Shown here piece by piece: positions 8,038 to 17,631 of a stretch of DNA of 23,305 bases; position 1 is the stretch's first letter; each line of letters starts with the position of its first letter. The notes beneath the pieces were generated by a model. It had not been told where the DNA came from. It saw only the letters and a list, made by a program, of their open reading frames with translations, and did no database searches. The stretch is from contig JAYMSP010002606.1 in the NCBI GenBank assembly GCA_036897095.1, positions 1 to 23,305 of the forward strand. Reading direction: 5' to 3'. Source of the stretch: Plantago elongata. Taxonomy: Eukaryota > Streptophyta > Magnoliopsida > Lamiales > Plantaginaceae. A program made the translations under genes and the position numbers.

Positions 8038-11000
8038 ATGTTGAAGTTTACAATTTTTCTTGTCATTCTTTTTGTTTGGTTCCAGGAACCAGCCTTTGCA
8101 CTAAAAAAGGTCCTGTAATCCTGTTTTCTTATTGGTTCGCAATCTATATTATCGACCATCTTTATTTAAATCCATACTCATACTTTTATATACATGCATT
8201 GTTCTTTCTGCAGTCTTATGTTGTGTATCTGGGAGGTCATTCTCATGGCCGTGACGCAACCACTGCCGATCTTCGTCGTGCCACCGACTCTCACCATCAG
8301 TTACTAGGTTCAGTCTTAGGAAGGTGTGTAACTAGTCATGATGTTCTGTTTCACAAATGTTGTAAGTTTTAACAGATCATTGTGTAAGTGGTTTTGTTGG
8401 TGACAAAGTATTGGACTATTTGCAGTGCCGAAAAGGCGAAAGAGTCTATATTTTACTCTTACAAGAGACACATTAATGGATTTGCTGCTCTTCTTGAAGA
8501 GGAAGAGGCTGCAGAACTAGCAAGTATGATCAAGAACTATTCATGAATATGTTCTCTCAGTGGTTTCTTGTAACTTTGTATACTAAACATGGACTTTTGT
8601 TGTCAATAGAGCAACCTGGTGTTGTATCGGTTTTCTTGAACAGACCGAAGAAGCTGCATACAACACATTCATGGGATTTCCTTATGCTGGAAAGAGGGGG
8701 TAGAATACACCGCTCCTCATTATGGAAGAGGGCTAGATTTGGAGAAGATACCATCATCGGAAATATTGATACTGGTAATGCAGTAGGATCCAATCTTTTG
8801 ATCATACCTTTAACAAAGATCACTATTTTTCTTCCCCTTTCAATATGCAGCATTGTCTTTTCATGTAAAGCATCACTAATTTATCATGTCTATTATAGGT
8901 GTTTGGCCCGAGTCGAGGAGCTTTAGTGACGACAGGATAAATTCCATTCCTTCAAAATGGAAAGGAGTCTGCCAGTTTCCTTCCAAGAATCTTTGCAATA
9001 AGTACAACTCGTTGCTTTACTCTAATGTTATAAAAGAAACAATAATATAGATTGTGTCATTGTGTTTTAGTAATGATGAATATTAAGATCATGGCTTCCT
9101 GCTAATCTAAATCATGGTCTCATTATTCATGGGAGAATGTGAACGAACTTTTCATTTTTTCTGCATTTGTATTGTGACAACCTGCTAATCTTTCATTTAA
9201 GTTGACTGATTGTTAATATACTGCAGGAAACTGATTGGAGCAAGGTACTTCAACAGAGGTTATGCTGCTTATTACCACCTAAAGAATTTGAATGCTTCGT
9301 ACCATACGACACGTGACACTGTAGGTCATGGTAGTCACACTCTATCCACTGCTGGGGGAAGCTATGTCCCTGGAGCTAGTATATTAGGCGGGGTAAATGG
9401 AACTGCGAAAGGCGGGTCGCCCAGAGCCAGAGTGGCCTCTTACAAAGTTTGTTGGAGTCGCGATGACTGCTTTGATGCTGATCTCATGAAAGGTTTCGAC
9501 ATGGCAATACATGATGGGGTTGATGTTATATCTGTTTCTCTAGGTTCACCTCCTAGCCCCTTCTTCGAAGATGTCGTAGCCATTGGTTCATTCCATGCTG
9601 TCCAGAATGGGATCACTGTCGTAGCTTCAGGTGGAAATGATGGACCAACTCCTGGAACTGTTTCGAATGCTGCACCCTGGATAATAACAGTTGGAGCAAG
9701 TACTATTGATAGAAAGTTCCAGGCTAATGTTGTACTTAGAACTGGACAAATCCTTGAGGTTAGATTCATCTTTATTAACCAACGTAGCATGCAGTATTAG
9801 ATACCTTCTGTGCTTCTAACATGTGGTATTTTGGTTTCAGGGGGTTAGTCTAAGTATGCCTTTACCGAGGAACTCATTTTATCCGCTTATCAGCGCTGCA
9901 GATGCTAAATCCTCTAATTCATCTGCTAATGAAGCGTATGAACTCTACTTCCATAGTTTTTAATATTAATACCCTCCCCTCCCTAAAATTTTGGCTTTCG
10001 AGAAAAGTGCAGTTGATTTGATACATAGTACTCCAATTACTTGTGATAATTTGTGACAGTATTTATTGCAACCCTGGAACACTGGACCGTAAGAAGGTAA
10101 AGGGCAAGATCTTAGTGTGTTTAAGGGGTGAAGACGGCAGGGTAGCGAAGGGCGAATATGCTTTACTTGCCGGTGCAGCTGGAATGATTCTTTGCAATGC
10201 AGAGACAGGTGGAAATGATCTTATTGCTGATCCTCACATGCTTCCCGCCACGCAGGTCAATTACACCGATGGACAAATTCTTTTTGCCTATCTCAACAGC
10301 ACCAAGTACATGTCAAATATCCCTTTTTCTCTTCTAAAATTTTCAACTGTCAATTTTTATTTATTTATATACTCTATGTGTTTTCAATGCAGGAAAGCAG
10401 AAGGATTGATTACACCGCCAACTGCTGTATTGGGTCAAAAGCCGGCTCCTTCAATGGCTGCTTTCTCTTCCAGGGGCCCAAATATCATTTCCCCAGAAAT
10501 TCTCAAGGTTTGCGAAACGCAGAACCCCACAGTTTTCTTTATTTGCAGTTCATGACTTTGTTCATTGTTTCTGCAGCCTGATGTTACAGCTCCAGGTGTA
10601 GACATCGTTGCCGCATTTAGTGAAGCTGTGAGCCCTACAGGAGGAGATTTCGATACTCGCAGAACTCCATACTTTGTAGAATCTGGAACATCAATGTCCT
10701 GCCCCCATGTTGCTGGAGTAGTTGGCCTGCTGAAGACCCTCTATCCCGATTGGAGTCCAGCTGCAATAAGATCCGCAATCATGACCTCAGGTTTATATTT
10801 TTGCCTACTGTTGACTGTTGATAATTTGGAAAGTATCTTGATGGATTGTCTGATATCTTTAATCAACTTTTATGTTCTTTCCTGTGAAAATTGGAACAGC
10901 TCGAACGAGAGATAATACGAAGACACCCATGACTGATGCAAACGATCACTTGGAGGCCACACCATTTGCATATGGTACAGGTCATATCCGACCGAACCGT

Positions 11001-11432
11001 GCCATGAATCCTGGATTAGTTTACGATGTGTCCATTAATGACCATCTCGACTTCCTCTGTGGGCTCGGCTACAACCAGACAGAGTTGAGCAATTTCATTG
11101 ACTCATCTTATAAATGCCCTGAGAAATACAGCACTTTGAATTACAACAACCCGTCCATCAGTGTTCCATATCTCTCTGGATCGGTAACTGTTACAAGGAG
11201 AGTTAAAAATGTCGGAGAGCCGGGCTTGTACTCGTCACGTGTTCGTCATCCAGCAGGAGTTTGGATTTCGGTTGAACCGAAGGTTCTGAAGTTTGAGAAG
11301 ATTGGGGAAGAAAAGAGCTTTGAGGTGACACTAAGTTCCAAAAGAGCTGTAAGTAGATATGAGTTTGGAGAACTGACATGGTCAGATGGTAGTCATTATG
11401 TTAGAAGTCCAATTGTGGTATCATCAGGATGA
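8038..11432 (+). CDS. Subtilisin-like serine protease, SBT5.3/AIR3 type (copy 1)
   Basis: Eleven exons join without a frameshift into 760 aa: 8038-8109, 8214-8323, 8426-8523, 8610-8774, 8899-9001, 9227-9758, 9841-9935, 10060-10305, 10393-10507, 10577-10790, 10900-11432; all introns are GT-AG. Residues 1-22 form a hydrophobic signal peptide ending A-F-A. An inhibitor-I9 prodomain follows (SYVVYLGG to about 110), and maturation is expected before TTHSWDF (T111). Catalytic residues are D147 (DTGVWPES), H217 (GHGSH) and S551 (GTSMSCPH), with oxyanion N320 (GGNDGP). A protease-associated domain is inserted at about 365-470, and a fibronectin-III-like domain ends in SPIVVSSG. These are hallmarks of plant subtilases, which are secreted and cleave extracellular proteins or peptides; SBT5.3/AIR3 is auxin-induced at sites of lateral root emergence. 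Oddities are V215 where relatives have Asp (usual DGHG) and an intron (9759-9840) that the paralogue lacks. Substrate unknown. Confidence 0.94.
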
Positions 11433-12347
11433 TGATGTCTGAATTCAACAAAGCTGCACATTGTTCATACTTAATAGTTCAACTAGTTATCCATTTTCGT
11501 TTGCAATCGAGCTGGAATTTTTAAACATTAACAACAATTTGGCAAATGTTTATGCTTAATGCTTAATTTTCATTATTCATTCTCCCTCATCTCACTCTAT
11601 GATTTTTTTTCTTGTGCTAAGAGAAAGCATTTACTAGCATTTGGCAAATGTTTTGCCCTCGTACACATGTTAAATGCGACATAGAGGGATATCTTATCAC
11701 AGTATACAGTACGGTATTTATGGGGCTGTTTGGTAAAGCATTTAAATCGGTCAATTTGGCTCGATGAACAGTGATTTGGCCTAAAATACACTTTAAATAC
11801 CCCATTTCAATTCCATTCCAAACACAATTTCACCAAAATTCATTCAAATGCCCATTCAAATTCTATACCAATTTTGGGCGGGCAAAAATTGCGGTTTACC
11901 TTTAGATTCTGTAGAAATTTCTTCAGAATCATTTCCCAGTGCTTCATAATAACATCAAGAGCTGAGCATTTAAGATTATATCTGCATTTTATTCATTTCT
12001 ACTTGTCAGATTGATACTAGGATGATTACTAGTTAGAATACTGCAGGTTTTTTTATGTAATTTTATCAAGAAACACTTGTATATATAGTTTTATCAAAGT
12101 TTAAGAGATGAATACAATGAGTTGCACAGTATTTTGTCATTTCAATTTCAATCAAGCTCAGCAGGATAAAGAACAATTTTTCAAGCTCAGCAGGATAAAG
12201 AACAATTTTTCATACTTGTAATCAATCCATCTATTTACAGCCCAATAAAGAAAATATCCAAAATATAAAACAAGATAATACTAGCTAGATAATTCAATGT
12301 CTTATTTTCTACCCATCAAGTAGAAGTAAAAAAAATACTACTTGGAC
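11433..12347. other. Spacer between the two convergent subtilase genes
   Basis: This is the 3' untranslated and intergenic DNA between two stop codons. It shows no homology between its two sides: similarity of the gene copies ends near the stops. It holds two ATTTGGCAAATGTTT copies (about 11538 and 11640), a segment reminiscent of a MITE end (GGGGCTGTTTGGTAAAGCAT, about 11720), and a 29-bp tandem duplication at 12152-12210. Short minus-strand open frames at 11597-11805 are not convincing genes. Confidence 0.6.
12152..12210. repeat. Perfect 29-bp tandem duplication
   Basis: Two adjacent copies of a 29-bp unit beginning TCAAGCTCAGCAGGATAAAG start at 12152 and 12181. It lies about 140-200 bp downstream of the stop codon of the minus-strand subtilase, probably within its 3' untranslated region or just beyond. 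Perfect identity suggests a recent slippage event. Confidence 0.9.
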
Positions 12348-15300
12348 CTATGAAACCACAATTGGACTTCTAACATAATGAGTACCATCTGACCATGTCA
12401 ATTGTCCAAACCCATATCCAGTTAAAGCTTTTTTGGCACTTATTGTCACCTTAAAGCTCTTTTCCTCCCCAATCTTCTTAAACTTTAACACCTTTGGTTC
12501 AACCGAAATCCAAACTCCTGCTGGATGACGAACATGTGAGGCGTACAAGCCAGGCTTTCCGACATTTTTAACTCTTCTTGTAACTGTTACCCATCCAGAG
12601 AGATTAGGAACACTGATGGAAGGGTTGTTGTAGTCCAAAATGTTGTATTTCTCAGGACATGTATAAGATGAGTCTATGAAATCCGCCTTCAGTGCTGTCT
12701 GGTTGTAGCCGAGCCCACAGAGGAAGTCGAGATAGTCATTGACAGAAACGTCGTAAACCAATCCAGGATTCATGGCACGGTTTGGTTGGATGTGACCTGA
12801 ACCATATTCAAGTGGTGTGGCCTCAGAGTAGTCTGCATCCATCATGGGATTCACGGTGTTGTCTCTTGTCCGGGCTGTTACAGGAAGAAAAAAAACATAC
12901 ACAAACAAGTTCAAATATCAGACAGTTCATTGTATACAATCCGAATTGATATCAGGGAGACAAAATTTCAAACCTGAGGTCATGATTGCCGATCTTATTG
13001 CAGCAGGACTCCAGTCGGGATAGAGGGTCTTAAGCAGGCCAACTACTCCAGCAACATGGGGGCAGGACATTGATGTTCCTGAATCTGTTGTGAAGGGAGT
13101 TCTACGCGTATCAAATTCTTCTCCTGTAGGGCTCACAGATTCGCTATATGCAGCAATGATATTTACACCTGGAGCCGTAATATCAGGCTACAGAAATGGT
13201 GAAGTTAGTTGGATATAAATGATCATCAAACTGGAAATAGAGAAAGCTCTAGTTTGGATTTTCACAGACCTTGAGGATCTCCGGGTTAAGAGTATTGGGG
13301 CCCCTGGAAGAGAAAGCAGCCATAAAAGGAGATGGCTTCGCACCAAAGAGTGTGGTTGGTGGTGTAATCAGCCCTTGTGCATTCCTATGAAGGAAAAAGC
13401 AGCATGGACAATATAAACAATTTGTCACAGACTAACAGATGAATCGTTAAATCGTGTAACTAGGAGACGTTTGACGTACTTGGTGCTGTTAACATAGGCA
13501 AACAAAATCTGCCCATCTGTGTAATTGACCTGAGTGGCAGGAAGCACGTGAGGATCTGAAATAATTTCATTGTTATCGGTCTTGGCATTACAAAGAATCA
13601 TCCCTGCTGCACCTGCTAGAAAAGCCTGTTCGCCTTTGTCTGTCCTCCCGGTTTGACCCCTTAAACACAGTAGAATTTTTCCCTTCACCTTCTCAGGGTC
13701 TAGCGTACCAGCCTTGCAGAGTATACTGTCGAAAATATCATATAATTATACCAGAAGTAACTAATACAATATATTTCAAATCATAGAAAAGTTCACAGGA
13801 CTTCTTACGCGTCTTCAGCTGATACATCAGAAGCTTTAGCATCTGCAGCACTCAGAAGAGGGTAAAATGATTTATTAGGTAATGGCACGCTTAGACCTTC
13901 ACCCTCAATAACTTTTCCGTTTTCAAGTACAATATTAGCCTGGAACTTTCTGTCAATGGTACTTGCCCCAACTGTTATTATCCATGGTGCAACATTGGAA
14001 ACAGTTCCAGGAGTTGGTCCATCATTTCCAGCTGAAGCTACAACAACAATACCGTGCTTCACAGCATGAAATGCTCCGATGGCTAATCCATCTTCAGTAT
14101 AAGGAACATTTCCTGAAGAGCCTACAGAAACGGATAGGACATCAACACCATCATGTATAGCTGTGTCAAACGCTTTCAAGATATCAGCATCATAGCATTC
14201 ACTCCCATCAATTGGAGGCCAGCAGACTTTGTAAGAAGCCACTCTGGCACTGGGGGACCCGCCTTTTGCTGTTCCGTTCCCCAGTCCAAACACATTGGCT
14301 CCAGGGACAAAGCTTCCTCCAGCAGTGGATAAAGTGTGACTACCATGACCGTCGTTGTCACGTGGAGTTTCGTACGTAGCATTTAGTTTCTTTTGGTTAG
14401 CACTAGCAAAACCTTTGTTGAAGTACCTTGCTCCAATTAGTTTCCTACATAATGTTGACAAAAATTTAGCCAACAAGTTCGATATTGCTCATACGGTTGT
14501 CACAAAGCAATAACTTCATTTGGATAGGAAGATATGACAGGCTAAGAAGAGTTGAAAACTAATTGATTACATGAGAAATCAAGAAAGTAAAAGAGCATAG
14601 AAATAAAGTAGAAACAGATGATCAGGAACATAAGAAAAAGCATCCAATAATACATAATCTGCTTTTGTAATGCACAATGGCAACTTTTACCATCAGTGCA
14701 ATAATATGGTAAAGAAAAAGAACTTTTGGAAAAAACTAGTGGATGCACAAAGCTGGAAAAAGATCAATTTTTGACATTCTCCCATGAAAATAAGCAGCCA
14801 TGATCCTTACATTCATCATTGCCATAATCATGATATAACTCAGTTTCTCCTAAACATGAAAATGAGTGAAGCTAAGGAAATACCTGTTGCAAAGCTTCTT
14901 TCCACTGTCACCAAACTGACAGATTCCTTTCCACTTTGAAGGAACGGGACCCAACCCCTCGTCGCTAAAGCTCTTAGACTCGGGCCAAACACCTATCAAA
15001 GTCACAATAAATCAGTGATGCTTTACATGAAAAGCACAATGCTGCATATTGAATGAAAAAATATGTGATCTTTATTAAAGGTAAGATCAAAAGATTGGAT
15101 CCTTCTGCTTTACCAGTATCAAGATTTCCGATGATGGTATCTTCTCCGAATCTAGCCTTCTTCCATAATGAGGAATGGTGTATTCTACCCTCTCTTTCCA
15201 GCATAAGGAAATCCCATGAATGTGTTGTGTGCAGCTTCTTCGGTCTGTTCAAGAAAACCGATACAACACCAGGTTGCTCTATTGACAACAAAATTCCAAT

Positions 15301-15853
15301 TTTAGTACACAAACTTACAAGAAACCACTAAGAGAACATATTCATGAATGGTTCTTGATCATACTTGCTAGCTCTGCAGCCTCTTCCTCTTCAAGAAGAG
15401 CAGCAAATCCATTAATGTGTCTCTTATAAGAGTAAAATATAGACTCTTTCGCCTTTTCGTCACTGCAGAAAGTCCGATTTGCACCATCGAAAACAGTTAG
15501 ACAATGATCTCCTAAAACTTACTGACATTTTTTGAAACAGAACTTCATGATTAGTTACACATGCACCTTCCTAAGACTGAGCCTAGCAACTGATGGTGAG
15601 AGTCCGTGGCACGACGAAGATCCACGGTTGTCGCGCCACGGCCATGAGAATGACTTCCCAAATACACAACATAAGACTGCCGAAAGAGCAATGCAGATAC
15701 ATAAAAGTATGAATATAGATATAAATAAAGATGGTCGATAATATATACTCAGAACCAATAGGAAAACAGGACAGCAAGTACCTTTTTGAGTGCAAAAGCT
15801 GGTTCCTGGAACACAACAAAAAGAATGACAAGAAAAATTGTAAACTTCAACAT
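12348..15853 (-). CDS. Subtilisin-like serine protease, SBT5.3/AIR3 type (copy 2)
   Basis: Ten exons on the minus strand join cleanly into 763 aa: 15853-15782, 15676-15567, 15462-15365, 15278-15114, 14992-14884, 14444-13809, 13725-13480, 13384-13270, 13187-12974, 12874-12348; all introns are GT-AG. Architecture matches copy 1: signal peptide (1-22), I9 prodomain, subtilase domain with D147 (DTGVWPES), H218 (DGHGSH), N325 (SAGNDGP) and S556 (GTSMSCPH), an inserted protease-associated domain, and a fibronectin-III-like end finishing SPIVVS. All active-site surroundings are canonical, unlike V215 of copy 1. The exon 14444-13809 fuses what are two exons in copy 1, so one intron has been lost here or gained there. 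Intron sequences also resemble those of copy 1, indicating a fairly recent duplication. The protein is expected to be secreted to the apoplast; substrate unknown. Confidence 0.94.
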
Positions 15854-15939
15854 TCTGCTTTTGTTAGGGTAAAAAGCAATGGGTGTGAGTTGGGTATATA
15901 AACATGGAAGAGTCACACCTATCTGCAATTTGTATAGAG

Positions 15940-15946
15940 TTTTATA
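15940..15946 (-). promoter_or_regulatory. TATA box of the minus-strand subtilase gene
   Basis: The minus strand reads TATAAAA in CCGTTCCATATAAAACTCT, the block also found upstream of copy 1. It lies about 90 bp before the ATG at 15853. A TTTATATA sequence closer to the ATG (about 15895-15902) would leave a very short leader, so the upstream site is preferred. Confidence 0.6.
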
Positions 15947-15959
15947 TGGAACGGAAATC

Positions 15960-16753
15960 CTCAACATTTGAGTCTGTTTATTTGTTAGAGAAAAATGTGA
16001 ACCAGTAATGTATTGATTTGTTTGACTTTAATTTAAGATTCTACCTGATCCATGCTTTACTTTTCTAATTTATGCTCTGACTTTTTTTTTGGGTCAAGGG
16101 AAAGTCACAAACTTTAGAGATGGGCCTAAAATAGCAATTTGTATCAATTTCAATTTCACTCCAATAAAAGAGCTAGCTACTCAAAAACCTCCTGCTAACA
16201 CAAAAAAAAAAAAAAACTTTGATCCAAACAAGGTCAACAATTAGGATCTCATATAAATTATGAATTTAAGCCAACATTATTAAGTAAAATAAGCATCAGT
16301 TATGTGAAATTGTGGATTCTATTTCCAATTGGATGCTTGGAGTCATTCAACAAAACCCCAATATACCAGGATTGCATTTTTTTTGTTCTAATTATAGATA
16401 GTTGTTTAATTTAGCAAGGGTTATTTTTGTCAATACAAATTTATACACTCATGGACAAAGACTTTTATGTATTATTTTTGTGTAATGAAGATTTGAGAAT
16501 TGGAAAAAAATATAAATAATTTGAAATTCACTCTTATAAATAGTCACCATCAAAACAAATCTCACATAAATTCGAGCTTCCCCATTCACATCCATCGTTA
16601 CTCTTCTCCCCGAAATTCGCCCCACAAGTGCCAATACTCATTCTCAACTCGGTTGAGCTGGGCAACGTTTTGTAAAGAGATGTGGGATGGTTTAGAAGCT
16701 GTCCTCTCAGATGTAGATTATCGTGGTTGAACAATTGCCCATTTTCCTTGTCC
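15960..16753. other. Intergenic DNA between copy 2 and the foldback element
   Basis: No gene can be supported. There is a 15-base A run at 16202-16216. A good TATA-like motif (TTATAAATAG, near 16534) is followed by C-rich sequence and a small open frame whose tail reads MWDGLEAVLSDVDYRG, stopping near 16730. This has the look of a promoter and leader, but no recognised protein follows, so it may be a gene relic or a captured fragment. Confidence 0.4.
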
Positions 16754-16763
16754 GAAAGGTTGT

Positions 16764-17123
16764 GGACAAATACTCCATTAGTTCCTGTATATTTGATACT
16801 TCGTCAATTTAGTCATGTATATTTTACACTATCATAATTGGTCTTGTAAGTTGTCAACAATTTTAATTTTAGTACTTCGATCACAAATTCGGCGAGGCGA
16901 ATCAAAATTTGGTCTAATTCACCCGCAGTTCAAAATAACTCGTGAATTAGGGTGGTGAATTGGGAATGATTAGACCTAATTTTATTTTACCTCGCCGGAG
17001 TTATGACCAAAGTATCAAAATTAAAATTTCGGACAACTTACAAGTTCAATTGTGGTAGTATAACACATACAAGACCAAATATGCAGAGTATTAAACATAC
17101 ATGATCAAATGAAATATTTTTCC
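16764..17123. mobile_element. Foldback (long-hairpin) MITE, Mutator-like by its target duplication
   Basis: A 360-bp element begins GGACAAATACTCCATT. Its right end, reverse-complemented, begins GGAAAAATATTTCATT. The two halves are diverged inverted copies along almost the whole length, sharing for example TTGGTCTTGTA, AACTTGTAAGTTGT, AATTTTAATTTT, CGGCGAGG and GGTCTAAT, leaving only a small central loop. The 10-bp sequence GAAAGGTTGT flanks both ends (16754-16763 and 17124-17133), as expected for a target-site duplication. A 9-10 bp duplication and long inverted arms fit Mutator-like foldback elements, but no transposase is present and the superfamily is inferred. Confidence 0.75.
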
Positions 17124-17336
17124 GAAAGGTTGTCACCAACGATTATCGAGTATCAAAGAGTTGTGAAAACGTACAACTTAATTTATTTTTTTATATATGA
17201 GCAAAATACAAATTTAATCGTATTTTAGACTCCGATCAGTCCGATGTATTTATTGTCAAAATTTGAGAGACTGATTGGGAAGTAATTTAAATTGAAAAAT
17301 GCACATTCAAATAGTATATTTTGTACATAAAAGAGA

Positions 17337-17493
17337 CTATAATGGGCATTTTTAGTTATAATCGGTTCCCAATCCGTCGGTCATCCTCTTACAATACTTC
17401 ACCACGTAAGTGCTATAATGGGCATTTTTAATTATAATCGGTTCCCAATCCGTCGGTCATCCTCTAACAATACTTCACCACACCACGTAAGTG
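17337..17493. repeat. 76-bp tandem duplication in the PFK promoter
   Basis: Two adjacent copies (17337-17412 and 17413-17493) share CTATAATGGGCATTTTTA, then AATCGGTTCCCAATCCG, TCGGTCATCCTCT, ACAATACTTCACCA and CCACGTAAGTG. They differ by a few substitutions and a 5-bp ACCAC-type expansion in the second copy. The array lies 140-295 bp upstream of the PFK start codon, so any transcription-factor site in the unit, such as the CACGTA core, is present twice. Confidence 0.9.
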
Positions 17494-17631
17494 CAACACA
17501 CATCCCATCAACCCGCCACGTACATAAACTTTCTTGATAGGAAGAACATCACCCAACTCAACAACATCAGAAATCCAAAGAATTCTCCAAGACTAAACAA
17601 GAAACAGAGTGAACACCGTTGATTCGACACC

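Noticed and set aside
8038-11432. Copy 1 as a pseudogene, because its frame is split into many short open frames
   Set aside because: All splits coincide with GT-AG introns, phases match copy 2, and the joined frame is full length with an intact catalytic triad.
11700-11880. Harbinger/hAT-like MITE in the subtilase spacer
   Set aside because: A GGGGCTGTTTGGTA-like end is present, but no convincing opposite end or target duplication was seen.
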